Assembly: GCA_036788215.1 (NCBI GenBank)
Contig: DAIQNV010000007.1
Location: 7,815-71,814, forward strand
Direction of reading: 5' to 3'
Source: DAIQNV01 sp036788215
GTDB lineage: Bacteria > Planctomycetota > Phycisphaerae > Phycisphaerales > UBA1924
DNA length: 64,000 bases
This document shows positions 34,927 to 43,278 of the stretch, one piece after another. The first letter of the stretch is position 1; each line of letters starts with the position of its first letter. The position numbers were made by a program, and so were the translations under genes. The notes below the pieces were generated by a model. That model worked only from the letters and a program-made list of their open reading frames with translations. It had not been told where the DNA came from and searched no databases.

Positions 34927-35847
34927 TCACGCACCGCCGACGTCCGATTCCTCCGAGAGCGATGTGCTCGGGTTCGACACCGCCGGCACGACCGTCCCGT
35001 CCTCCGCCAGCGTCGGCCACGGCGCGATCGGCTCACCCTCCGCCGGACGCGTGCTGGGCAGGTTCTTCCCGCGGAGCGACGCCACGTACGCGGTCACGAG
35101 CGCGATCTCGTTCTCGTTCAGGGCGTTCTTCTGCGCCGGCATGGCGCCGTTCGCCGCGCCGTTGGTGACGACGTCCGCCATCGACGCGAGATCGAAGCTG
35201 TTCTTGAAGTACTCGTCCGTCATGTTCGGGCCGATGAGCCCCTCGCCCTGCTGACCGTGGCACAGGGCGCAGGTCGAGGTGTAGATCGCAGCGCCCTGGT
35301 CGAGCCACGAGGACTGCGCCATGATCCGAAGGATTTTCGCCTCGCCCATGGGCAGCGTGTTCAGCTCCGCGAACCGCGTCTCCAGCGCCCGCGACTCGGC
35401 CCGGGCGTGCTGCTCGACGATCGAGGGCACGACCCCCGAGGTGTGATAGACCAAGACGTAGATAAGGCTGAACGCGATCGTCGCCACGAACACCATGTAC
35501 CACCAGCCCGGCGTCGGGTTGTCGTACTCCTGGATCCCGTCGTAGTTGTGATCCATCAGCTCGTCGTAGGGCTTCGGCTCCGGCTGGGCCGGCGCAACCG
35601 CCGTCAGCCCGGGCAACGGGGCCACCGTCGCCCGGGGGTTCAGCGCCCGCAGCGACGCCTGGTACGCCATCTGCGCCCGCCTGGCCTCTTCCGCCAGGCG
35701 CCTCAGCTCGTCCGCTCGCGAGGCGAGCTCCTCCTCCTTGTGGCGGAGGTACGCGTCGGCGCGGTACAGGCGGACGCCGTTGAAGTCCCAGGTTTCACCG
35801 GTGCCCTCGCCGCCCGACCGCTTCGCGTTGGGGTTCGTCTCGATCAT
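34927..35847 (-). CDS. ccoP: cbb3-type oxidase subunit III (CcoP), single haem-binding site
   Basis: The 306-residue protein has the CcoP signature HNYDGIQEYDNPTPGWWYMV and a transmembrane helix near 120-140. It then carries a cytochrome c domain with one CxxCH (CALCH, residues about 200-204) and a distal Met in GAMPAQKNAL. Classical CcoP is a dihaem protein; here the second CxxCH is missing and the protein ends in a low-complexity tail. The N-terminal 90 residues include a charged coiled coil (HKEEELASRADELRRLAEEA) not usual for CcoP. It transfers electrons from soluble cytochrome c to CcoO. It follows ccoQ by 18 bp. Confidence 0.9.
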   Translation of the reverse strand: MIETNPNAKRSGGEGTGETWDFNGVRLYRADAYLRHKEEELASRADELRRLAEEARRAQMAYQASLRALNPRATVAPLPGLTAVAPAQPEPKPYDELMDHNYDGIQEYDNPTPGWWYMVFVATIAFSLIYVLVYHTSGVVPSIVEQHARAESRALETRFAELNTLPMGEAKILRIMAQSSWLDQGAAIYTSTCALCHGQQGEGLIGPNMTDEYFKNSFDLASMADVVTNGAANGAMPAQKNALNENEIALVTAYVASLRGKNLPSTRPAEGEPIAPWPTLAEDGTVVPAVSNPSTSLSEESDVGGA

Positions 35848-35865
35848 CGGGTGCCTCCGACTCCG

Positions 35866-36057
35866 TCAGTTCGTGCGGGTGGTGGGGTTCGAAACGCCGT
35901 CATCGTCCAGGGGGATCGCCGACGCGTGGCGCATGTCCGCCTTTGAGGCCCGGACGATCCGCACGCAGGCGACGGCGAAGATCGTCAGGAAGATGACGAG
36001 CGCCACGATCGGGTACACGGTCAGGTCCACGGCACTGAGAATGTCGCTCATACGCAT
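35866..36057 (-). CDS. ccoQ: Small cbb3 oxidase subunit, CcoQ/FixQ-like
   Basis: A 63-residue protein with one transmembrane helix (LTVYPIVALVIFLTIFAVAC) and a short charged tail. Position and length between CcoNO and CcoP identify it as CcoQ, which stabilises the oxidase. GGAGGA in the end of ccoNO lies 10 nt before the ATG, which is 3 nt after the ccoNO stop; a second ATG two codons on is possible. Confidence 0.8.
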   Translation of the reverse strand: MRMSDILSAVDLTVYPIVALVIFLTIFAVACVRIVRASKADMRHASAIPLDDDGVSNPTTRTN

Positions 36058-36060
36058 CGG

Positions 36061-38466
36061 TCAGTTCTCCTCCGTCTCGATCGGGGTGACCCCGTCGATC
36101 AGGGTCGTGGGCGGCTCCTTGAAGAGATCGACGCCGAGACGCTGCATGTACGCGATCAGCGCGATGATCTTCTTGTTCTCGATGTCGTCGGGTATCGCCG
36201 CGCCCTGGGCCTGCTCGCGCAGCTCGCGGGCGATCACCGCCGCCTGGTCCCGGGCGTGCACCGTGGCGTTGTCGCCCTTGATCAGCTCGCCGTAGGGCGT
36301 GCCCAGCATCGCGAGCGAGTCGACACGCGACTGGATCTCCGGGTAGTTCAGGTCCTGCTTGATCAGCCAGGGGTAGGCCGGCATGATCGAGTTGGGGGTC
36401 ACCTGGCGCGGATCCTCGAAGTGCAGGTAGTGCCAGAAGTGGCTCTTCTTCCCGCCCTCGCGGGCGAGGTCCGGCCCGATCCGGCGCGACCCCCACTGGA
36501 AGGGCCGGTCGTAGATCCCCTCGCCGGGCTTCGAGTACTCCCCGTACCGCTCCGTCTCCGCGTAGATCGGGCGGATCATCTGCGAGTGGCAGTTGTAGCA
36601 GCCCTCCGCGATGTAGATGTCACGACCCACCACCTCGAGGGGCGTGTAGGGCTGCACCGAGGCGATCGTCGGGATGTTCGACTTGATCAGGAACGTCGGG
36701 ATCGCCTCGACGATGCCGCCGATCGCGACCGCCACGGTCGTCCAGATCGTGAACCGCATGGGCAGACGCTCCCACTTGCGGTGCCAAAGGAGCTGCGTGA
36801 ACTTGTCCAGGCTGTGCCCCGAGCCCGTCACGGAGGACAGGCGGCTTTTCGCCGAGGGATCGCCCGCGTAGGTCTTCCCCAGGGGCGCCGCGCGGATGAT
36901 CGGCTCGTCGTACTGCGGCGGGCGGCCCTTCCAGGTCATCACCATGTTGATGCCGCACATGAACACGCCCGCGACGAACAGCGTCCCGCCGATGATCCGG
37001 ATCCAGTAGAACGGCATCAGCTCCGTCACCGTCTCCACGAAGTCCGGGTACATCAGCCGACCGGTCTCGTCGAAGGCCCGCCACATCAGCCCCTGCGTGA
37101 TGCCCGCCCAGTAGATCGGGATGATGTAGAGAAGGATGCCCAGCGTGCCGATCCAGAAGTGCGCCGACGCCAGCTTCTGGCTCCAAAGCTTCGTCTGGAA
37201 CAGCCGCGGGAACAGCCAGTACAGCATCCCGAAGGTCATGAACCCGTTCCACCCGAGCGCGCCCGCGTGCACGTGCGCGATCGTCCAGTCCGTGTAGTGG
37301 CTCAGGGAGTTCACCAGCTTGATGCTCAGCATCGGGCCCTCGAAGGTGCTCATGCCGTAGAAGGTGATCCCCACCACGAAGAACTTCAAGACCGGGTCCT
37401 GGGCCACCTTCTGCCACGCCCCGCGGAGCGTCAGCAGCCCGTTGATCATCCCGCCCCAGCTCGGCATCCACAGCATCACGCTGAACAGCATCCCGAGCGT
37501 CGACGCCCACTCCGGCAGCGCCGTGTAGTGCAGGTGGTGCGGGCCCGCCCAGATGTAGATGAAGACCAGCGACCAGAAGTGCAGGATCGACAGCCGGTAG
37601 CTGAACACCGGCTTCTCAGCAGCCTTCGGCAGGAAGTAGTACATCAGCCCGAGGAACGGCGTCGTCAGGAAGAACGCCACCGCGTTGTGCCCGTACCACC
37701 ACTGCATCAGGGCGTCCTGCACGCCCGCGTACACCGGGTACGACTTCATCAAGAGCTCGGCCGAGGGCGCCTCGCCCGTGTTGAACCAGTGCACCAGCCC
37801 CGCGGGGATCCACACGTTGTTGAAGACGTGCAGCATCGCCACCGTCACGATCGTCGCGATGTAGAACCACAACGCCACGTACATGTGACGCTCGCGACGC
37901 CTCGCCAGCGTCCCGAAGAAGTTCACCCCGAAGAACCCCACCCACACCACCGCGATCGCCAGGTCGATCGGCCACTCCAGCTCCGCGTACTCCTTCGACT
38001 GCGTGATCCCGAGGGGCAGCGTGATCGCCGCCGACACGATGATCAGCTGCCAGCCCCAGAAATGCAGGCGGCTCAGGAGGTCGCTGAACATCCGGGCCTT
38101 GCACAGCCGCTGCGTGGAGTAGTAGATCGCCGCGAAGATCGAGTTCCCCGCGAACGCGAAGATCGCCGCGTTCGTGTGCAGGGGACGCAGACGCCCGAAC
38201 GCCAGCCACTCCTGCTCGTACAGGATCTTCAGCCACGCGAACGCCGAGGGCAGGTGATCCATCGCGATCGGCAGCACCAGCTGCAGGGCGACGACGAGGC
38301 CCGCGAGGGTCGCCACCGCCCCCCAGACCACCGTCGCCATCGCGAACAGCCGCACGATCCCGTCGTCGTACTTGAACTCGTCGAGCAGAGGCTGAAACCC
38401 GGTGGTTGCCCCTGCCCCGGTGCCCGCCGGATCGGCGGAAGTGGAAGAAGTCGTCACATCGCTCAT
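36061..38466 (-). CDS. ccoNO: Fused cbb3-type cytochrome oxidase subunits I and II (CcoN-CcoO)
   Basis: This 801-residue fusion holds the catalytic core of the high-affinity oxygen reductase. Residues about 25-520 are CcoN with twelve or more transmembrane helices and haem/CuB histidines, for example in WYGHNAVAFFLTTPFLG, WAGPHHLHYTALPEW and HYTDWTIAHVHAGALGWNG. Residues about 590-801 are CcoO: one transmembrane helix (FTIWTTVAVAIGGIVEAIPT) and a monohaem domain with CYNCH in IAEGCYNCHSQMIRPI. In most bacteria N and O are separate genes. The start at 38466 has GGGAGGA 8 nt upstream; codons further upstream look non-coding. It heads the cco operon. Confidence 0.95.
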   Translation of the reverse strand: MSDVTTSSTSADPAGTGAGATTGFQPLLDEFKYDDGIVRLFAMATVVWGAVATLAGLVVALQLVLPIAMDHLPSAFAWLKILYEQEWLAFGRLRPLHTNAAIFAFAGNSIFAAIYYSTQRLCKARMFSDLLSRLHFWGWQLIIVSAAITLPLGITQSKEYAELEWPIDLAIAVVWVGFFGVNFFGTLARRRERHMYVALWFYIATIVTVAMLHVFNNVWIPAGLVHWFNTGEAPSAELLMKSYPVYAGVQDALMQWWYGHNAVAFFLTTPFLGLMYYFLPKAAEKPVFSYRLSILHFWSLVFIYIWAGPHHLHYTALPEWASTLGMLFSVMLWMPSWGGMINGLLTLRGAWQKVAQDPVLKFFVVGITFYGMSTFEGPMLSIKLVNSLSHYTDWTIAHVHAGALGWNGFMTFGMLYWLFPRLFQTKLWSQKLASAHFWIGTLGILLYIIPIYWAGITQGLMWRAFDETGRLMYPDFVETVTELMPFYWIRIIGGTLFVAGVFMCGINMVMTWKGRPPQYDEPIIRAAPLGKTYAGDPSAKSRLSSVTGSGHSLDKFTQLLWHRKWERLPMRFTIWTTVAVAIGGIVEAIPTFLIKSNIPTIASVQPYTPLEVVGRDIYIAEGCYNCHSQMIRPIYAETERYGEYSKPGEGIYDRPFQWGSRRIGPDLAREGGKKSHFWHYLHFEDPRQVTPNSIMPAYPWLIKQDLNYPEIQSRVDSLAMLGTPYGELIKGDNATVHARDQAAVIARELREQAQGAAIPDDIENKKIIALIAYMQRLGVDLFKEPPTTLIDGVTPIETEEN

Positions 38467-38512
38467 TCGTCGTTTCCTCCCGATTCGCGAAATCGGAGAC
38501 GTCGGTGGCCGT

Positions 38513-38583
38513 TTCGGCGAGTATAGTAGACTAAACGAGTAGTTGATCCAGATGTCCGACAACTTTTGTTTAACGAGAATAAT
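38513..38583. promoter_or_regulatory. AT-rich divergent promoter region between ccoNO and rrf2, with FNR-like half site
   Basis: This stretch is far richer in A/T than its surroundings. Leftward, TATACT (38525-38520) is a good -10 for ccoNO. Rightward, CCGACA (38556-38561), a 16-nt spacer and AATAAT (38578-38583) fit a promoter for the Rrf2 gene. TTGATccagATGTC (38543-38556) matches seven of ten conserved positions of an FNR/ANR box, but its centre is about 5 bp closer to the ccoNO -10 than in a classical class II site. ACTA and TAGT half-repeats (38529-38542) could instead be the Rrf2 operator. Confidence 0.35.
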
Positions 38584-38640
38584 TCCCGTCCCGCAAGCAG
38601 ATTCACGCCCCCACACCCACTGACCGTCGGGAGGTGTCCA

Positions 38641-39129
38641 ATGCTGGCCCCCACAACGAGTTACGCGGCCTCCGCGCTCGCCGAACTCGCCCGCCACCGT
38701 GGCGGACCCGTTTCCGTCTCACGCATCGCTGAGGAGACCGACCTCCCACCCGCCTTCCTCGCGCGCATCGTGGGACAGATGGCCCGCTACCACCTGGTGG
38801 AAACCCGCAGGGGCGTCCGTGGGGGCGTCCGCCTGCTCATCGACCCCAACACCGTCAGCCTCTTCGACCTCTGCCGCCTCTTCGAGGACCCCGTCGTCAC
38901 CAGGCGCTGCATGCTGGGCCTGCGCGGCTGCCACTACCGGGGCGGGTGCCCCGCCCGCCGCGCCTGCGTCATGAATCGGCGCCGGCTCCGCACCACGCTC
39001 CGGGACACCACCATCGCGATCCTCGCGCGCGCGAACGCGGCCCCGATCGTGCTCGGGGCCGCGTCAGACAGCAGCGAGAGAAACGGCGCCTACGCCGGGC
39101 ACACCCCGCTCACGGGCAGCCGGCACTGA
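38641..39129 (+). CDS. Rrf2-family regulator with Fe-S-type cysteine motif, divergent to cbb3 operon
   Basis: The 162-residue protein has an N-terminal winged helix (SYAASALAELARHRGGPVSV, IAEETDLPPAFLARIVGQM, a wing with RRGVRGGVRL). Cysteines at 97, 103 and 109 fit C-x5-C-x5-C, the cluster-binding spacing of IscR and NsrR; Cys78 and Cys90 are additional. Such proteins sense iron-sulfur status, nitric oxide or oxygen. The gene is divergent from ccoNO with a shared AT-rich promoter region, so I infer that it controls the oxidase operon and itself. I prefer ATG 38641 because GGGAGG lies just upstream. The last 20 bp overlap the end of the convergent dockerin gene. Confidence 0.85.
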   Translation: MLAPTTSYAASALAELARHRGGPVSVSRIAEETDLPPAFLARIVGQMARYHLVETRRGVRGGVRLLIDPNTVSLFDLCRLFEDPVVTRRCMLGLRGCHYRGGCPARRACVMNRRRLRTTLRDTTIAILARANAAPIVLGAASDSSERNGAYAGHTPLTGSRH

Positions 39130-41392
39130 AGGCGGCGAGGAACGCCGAGATGTCCGCGAAGGTGTACTGACCGAAAGGTGCCGCCAGGTCCGCAGCCCGA
39201 TCCTGGTTCGTGAACGCCACCAGGAACGCCGAGATGTCCGCGAAGGTCAGTTCGCCGAACGGGGGCGCCAGGTCAGCCGCGCAGTTGACGCTCGCCTCGC
39301 ACACAAGCCTCGTCGTGATGAAGGCATCGATCGCCGCCTCGACGACGCCCTGCGGGTCGTCGTCGTTCACCGTGAACCGCACCCGGCTCTGCACGCCCGC
39401 GAGCGATGCGTCGATCACCAGGTCCTCGGTCCGCCACGCCGAAGCTGCGGAGGCGTACCGCGCGACCTCGGTCCAGGTTCCGCCGTTGTTTCCCGAGAAC
39501 TCGACGACGAGATTGTCGTTCGGCGAGAGCCGGCCGTTCGACACGTCGTTCAGCCAGTACGCGTAGGAGACGATCCCGCCGCCCGAGAGGTCGAACGCCG
39601 GGCTTGTCAGCCTCGTGAAGCCGTTGTCCACGTCCGAGTTCCCGACCGCGTTGTCCGTCACGTAGCAGAAGCCCGACCCGTCGAAGTCGCTCGGCGGCGC
39701 CCCGCGCGACGCGTCCGCGGGGATCGCCCGCTCCCACTGCCCGTCGGTCGCGGTCGAGTTCACGCTCCAGCCCTTGTTCGTCTGGAAGTTGTCCGCGAAG
39801 CCCGCGATCTGGTCCGACGCGACCGTCGCGGTGTACTGCGTGCCCGGCGCGTTGGTGGGCAGCGTGAAGGCCGACCCGTCCGTCGCGGTCGCCGAGAAGT
39901 AGAACGACGCCTCCGAGTCACAATCGAGGGGCGGGAAGGTGAACCCGTACAGCCCGCCGCCCAGGGCGGACGCCGCGACCTGCGTGATCCCGCCGCCCTG
40001 CGAGACGATCATCTCGACCGAGGCCGGGTCCAGCGCCAGGCCCTGCTCGATGATCTCGATCTGGACCGGGTCCCCGCCGTCGGGGCTCACGATCGTCGGC
40101 GCGGATCCGTCGAGGCCGAGCCGCAGGCGATCGCCGACCGCCTCGACCGTCACGACGAACAGCCCGCGCTCGATGTCCGAGATGATCACCGTCCCCGAGT
40201 CGAAGAACGGGTAGGTCGACCACGCCCCGTTGAAGTCCGCCGAGTCCGACCCCGGGAAGGTGTCGAAGTACGCCACCTGCACCGGGTTCAGCTTGTCCGC
40301 CGCATCGAACACCCGAAGGCCCGAGCGGTAGTTTGCCTGGTAGATGTACCCGTCCCTCACGTACAGGTTGTGATCGATCGCCGCCACGCCCGACGAGAAC
40401 GTCCCGACATTCCGCGGGTTCGTGTAGTCGCTGACGTCGATCACCCGCGTCGTCGTCTGCGACACGAGCCCGTTCTCCTCGTCCAGCTCGTCGTTCAAGT
40501 ACAGGGTCGTCCCGTCGTCCGACAGCCATGCCTGGTGCGAGTACCCCGCGTTCGGATAGAACAGGGTCGACAGCGTCACCGGCGCCGCCGGGTTCGTGAT
40601 GTCCACGATCCGCAGCCCCGTCGACACGATCCCGGAACTGAACCCCGACGCGCAGAACGCGATCTCCCGGCCCGCGTAGGGCCCCGAGCTCGGCGTGATC
40701 ACCTGGGCGTCGTGCACGTACATGTTCGTCCAGCCGCCCACGATCGACGGGGAACGCGGGTTCGACAGGTCCACCCGCAGCAGCCCCCCGTTCCCGATGT
40801 TCGCCCCGCAGATGTAGAGCGCGCCAGAGTCCTGGTTCACGATGATGTTGTGCGTCGTCGAGTGCCCCGCGGTCGAGATGTTCCCCACCAGCGACACCGA
40901 CCCGTTGTCGATGTTCCGAAGGTCGATCACCTGGATCCCGCCCCCGCCCTCCGACACCCCGTACGCGTACTCACCCACCACCTTGATGTCGTGCCAATCG
41001 CTCGACGGACCCGGGATCGAGTTCAGGATCACCGGGTTGTTCGGATCGGTGATCTCGACGAACCCGTACCCGTTGTACAGACCCATGATCGCGTACTCGC
41101 GACCCGAAGGGCTCGTGTACCCCCAGCAGTCGTTCCCCGCGATCGAGTTCAGCCCGAACTGGTTCAACGGGATCCACGCGTTCAGGATCACCCCGTCCGC
41201 GTCAAAGGTATCCAACTCCGAGAAACCCGTCGCCAGCGTCTGCATCGGCCCGAACACCGGGGGCAGCCGGTCCGCCAGCTTCCGCCAGTCCTCGTCGTGC
41301 GACCACGCCGCCCCCGCGATCAACGCGAGAGCAGCCGCAGCCGGAAGAGTGCGAGCAAAAAAGGAATCGAACGCGTCACGGCGCTTGGTCAT
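39110..41392 (-). CDS. Secreted choice-of-anchor B beta-propeller protein with GC-type dockerin
   Basis: The 760-residue protein has an N-terminal signal segment (LPAAAALALIAGAAWS, cleavage near residue 31). Residues about 60-410 form a LVIVD-type beta-propeller seen in 'choice-of-anchor B' proteins (GFVEITDPNNPVILNSIPGP, VIDVSDYTNPRNVGTF, LRVFDAADKLNPVQVAYF). Then follows a beta-sandwich of about 170 residues that is clearly related to the one in the metalloprotease at 5874-8540 (shared DFDGSG, TDN, SDVDNG, SYAYWLNDV and VVEAAIDA elements). It ends with two dockerin-like units and the same final AGCP. A surface or extracellular role through an unknown anchoring partner is likely; no catalytic residues are apparent. 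Confidence 0.82.
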   Translation of the reverse strand: MTKRRDAFDSFFARTLPAAAALALIAGAAWSHDEDWRKLADRLPPVFGPMQTLATGFSELDTFDADGVILNAWIPLNQFGLNSIAGNDCWGYTSPSGREYAIMGLYNGYGFVEITDPNNPVILNSIPGPSSDWHDIKVVGEYAYGVSEGGGGIQVIDLRNIDNGSVSLVGNISTAGHSTTHNIIVNQDSGALYICGANIGNGGLLRVDLSNPRSPSIVGGWTNMYVHDAQVITPSSGPYAGREIAFCASGFSSGIVSTGLRIVDITNPAAPVTLSTLFYPNAGYSHQAWLSDDGTTLYLNDELDEENGLVSQTTTRVIDVSDYTNPRNVGTFSSGVAAIDHNLYVRDGYIYQANYRSGLRVFDAADKLNPVQVAYFDTFPGSDSADFNGAWSTYPFFDSGTVIISDIERGLFVVTVEAVGDRLRLGLDGSAPTIVSPDGGDPVQIEIIEQGLALDPASVEMIVSQGGGITQVAASALGGGLYGFTFPPLDCDSEASFYFSATATDGSAFTLPTNAPGTQYTATVASDQIAGFADNFQTNKGWSVNSTATDGQWERAIPADASRGAPPSDFDGSGFCYVTDNAVGNSDVDNGFTRLTSPAFDLSGGGIVSYAYWLNDVSNGRLSPNDNLVVEFSGNNGGTWTEVARYASAASAWRTEDLVIDASLAGVQSRVRFTVNDDDPQGVVEAAIDAFITTRLVCEASVNCAADLAPPFGELTFADISAFLVAFTNQDRAADLAAPFGQYTFADISAFLAAFSAGCP

Positions 41393-41539
41393 CAGTACGC
41401 ATCCTGTCTGGTGTAATCTGAGCGAAACAAAGACCCTGGCCGAACGCGGTCGGCATCGACCCCCCGTATATCAATACAGGAACACGCCCACGCTGCCAAG
41501 CCGGGCCCACCGAAGTCGCCCAAAGAAAGGCGGGAAACC

Positions 41540-42439
41540 ATGGCCTCCTCCACAAAGGTTCGCCGGCTGCTCGGGTCCGCATCGGCTCTTCTGGGCCTTG
41601 CCGCTCACCTCCACGCCGCACCCGATACCGATACCGGTGGAAAGACCGGGCCCGAGGCGTCAATCGAGTCCGAGAGCGCCCCCACCCCCCCGCCCTTCCT
41701 CGCAGTCGAAGCCCGCCACACCCCGCGCGTCACCATCGCCTGGATACGCACCGACGACCGGCGCGAAGAGATCGTCGCCGCCCTCCACTGGGGCGTCGAC
41801 GCCGACCGCATCAGTCTCGGCCACAACCTCACCGCCTACGCCGCCATAGGCGGGAGCCGCATAGGCAAGGGCGCCGGCCACCCAAGGGGCTCCGTCATCC
41901 GCACCGGGCTCTACAAGAGCGTCGGCCCGAGGCCCTTCTTCGAAGACCTCAAGCCCGGCTCCGCCATCGAGATCCGACTCGAGGGCGTCCATTTCAATCA
42001 GCCCGTCCGCGCCATCCGCGACTCCGCGGTCATGCACCTCAAGTACAACCCCGACGACCTCATCGCCTGCGGCCTCCCCCCCGGCGCCCGCGAGTGCTAC
42101 AACCTCGTCAGCACCACCGACACCCTCAACGACCGCACCGTCCCGGGCGAGGACACCCGCATGGGCGTCCTCGACGGGTCCGACACCACCGATGGCGACC
42201 TCCGCCTCGTCGAGACCGGGCCCGACGAGGTCGGGTTCACCGCGACCATCCCCTACGCCCTGCTCCGCCACCCGCTCGACCCCTGGCAGTCCGATCTCCC
42301 GGGCACCTTCCTTGAGCCCATCCACTTTCATGTCGAAATCGAGGTCCTGCCCGAGGGCGTCGAGCCGCTCGACTGGGCCGCGATGCGCGCCGAAACCCAT
42401 CGCACCATGGACGCCCAGATCGGCACGCCCCAGGACTGA
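41540..42439 (+). CDS. Hypothetical secreted protein
   Basis: I do not recognise this family. The 299-residue product has a signal peptide (LLGSASALLGLAAHLHAAPD, cleavage near 27), a short threonine/glutamate/proline-rich linker and then a compact domain with strands such as PRVTIAWIRTD and SAIEIRLEGVHF. Two cysteines (LIACGLPPGARECYNL) might form a disulfide. The C-terminal part is acidic. AGGCGGG precedes the ATG by a few bases. It is divergent from the dockerin protein and converges on the SCO gene (50-bp gap). No enzymatic motif is visible. Confidence 0.6.
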   Translation: MASSTKVRRLLGSASALLGLAAHLHAAPDTDTGGKTGPEASIESESAPTPPPFLAVEARHTPRVTIAWIRTDDRREEIVAALHWGVDADRISLGHNLTAYAAIGGSRIGKGAGHPRGSVIRTGLYKSVGPRPFFEDLKPGSAIEIRLEGVHFNQPVRAIRDSAVMHLKYNPDDLIACGLPPGARECYNLVSTTDTLNDRTVPGEDTRMGVLDGSDTTDGDLRLVETGPDEVGFTATIPYALLRHPLDPWQSDLPGTFLEPIHFHVEIEVLPEGVEPLDWAAMRAETHRTMDAQIGTPQD

Positions 42440-42489
42440 CGGAGGACTGACCGAGGACCGCCCGCTTCATGAAAGCCCGCCCCGCCCGC

Positions 42490-43221
42490 TCAGCCGTTCG
42501 CGCCCGCGATCAGAGCCTCGATCTGCCTCGGATCATTGAAGGCATGCACGCTCTGCACGCGCCGATCCGGGCCCACGACCAAGAGCCTCGTCGGGTGGAT
42601 GACATTGGGCACAGGCGTCCCTTCGGGCCCCGGCACCGTGATGTCCGCCTCCCGCGTGATCGTGAAGCTCAGCGCCTCCCGAGACAACGCCGCGACCGCG
42701 GTCGGATCACCCGTCGCGAAGGTCCAGCGCGAAAGATCCGCCCCGTACGACTCCGCGTACCCACGCAGAACCGCCGGCGTGTCGTGGTCCCCGTCCACCG
42801 AGATCGACAGCAGGCGCAGCCCCGAATCCGCGGTCCGATCCTGGATCGTCCGCATGATCCGCGTCAGCTCCGGGCAAGGCCCGAGGCAGCTCGTGAAGAA
42901 GAACGCCACCACCGTCGTCCGATCGTCCAGCACCGACGCATCGATCGCCGCCCCCGTCTGGTCCGTCAGGCTGAACTCGTCGAACCGGAACCCGGAGAAC
43001 GGGCTCCCGTCCTCCCCGCTCTCCATTGACGCGACCGGCGCCCCCCCAGCCGGGCCGGCCTCCGACGGGCTCGCCGCGCCGCCCTGGTCCGTCTGCGCCG
43101 CAGGCGGGCCGCTCGGACGCGACACTTGGAAGAAAGCAAACCCGACCCCGAGCGCCGCCGCACCCAGCACGACCAGCACCAGCCCCACATAGAACGCCGC
43201 ACCGGCGGAGTAAGTCTTCAT
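42490..43221 (-). CDS. SCO1/SenC family copper chaperone
   Basis: The 243-residue protein has an N-terminal membrane anchor (AFYVGLVLVVLGAAALGVGF), a serine/proline-rich linker (about 32-72) and a thioredoxin-fold domain with the copper ligands Cys112 and Cys116 (SCLGPC) and His209 (NVIHPTRLL). SCO proteins deliver or reduce copper for the CuA centre of aa3-type oxidases, or act in redox sensing. A second SCO gene lies at 53625. The start is supported by TAGCAT ending five bases before the ATG. It stands alone, divergent from the next glycosyltransferase-like gene. Confidence 0.9.
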   Translation of the reverse strand: MKTYSAGAAFYVGLVLVVLGAAALGVGFAFFQVSRPSGPPAAQTDQGGAASPSEAGPAGGAPVASMESGEDGSPFSGFRFDEFSLTDQTGAAIDASVLDDRTTVVAFFFTSCLGPCPELTRIMRTIQDRTADSGLRLLSISVDGDHDTPAVLRGYAESYGADLSRWTFATGDPTAVAALSREALSFTITREADITVPGPEGTPVPNVIHPTRLLVVGPDRRVQSVHAFNDPRQIEALIAGANG

Positions 43222-43226
43222 GCCCG

Positions 43227-43232
43227 ATGCTA
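43227..43232 (-). promoter_or_regulatory. -10-like element next to the SCO start codon
   Basis: On the minus strand TAGCAT is followed by five bases and the ATG at 43221. There is no ribosome binding site, so this again suggests a leaderless start. Confidence 0.3.
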
Positions 43233-43242
43233 GCCGTGACGG

Positions 43243-43272
43243 TTGACCGATCGCCGCTCATCAGCCGATAAC
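43243..43272 (+). promoter_or_regulatory. Predicted promoter of the glycosyltransferase-like gene
   Basis: TTGACC (43243-43248), an 18-nt spacer and GATAAC (43267-43272) end six bases before the GTG at 43279. This makes the upstream TTG an unlikely start codon and favours the GTG. Confidence 0.35.
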
Positions 43273-43278
43273 TCGACC

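Noticed and set aside
43243..43278. TTG at 43243 as start of the two-domain glycosyltransferase
   Set aside because: The TTG is better explained as part of a -35 element (TTGACC), with an 18-nt spacer to a -10 and six bases to the GTG at 43279.
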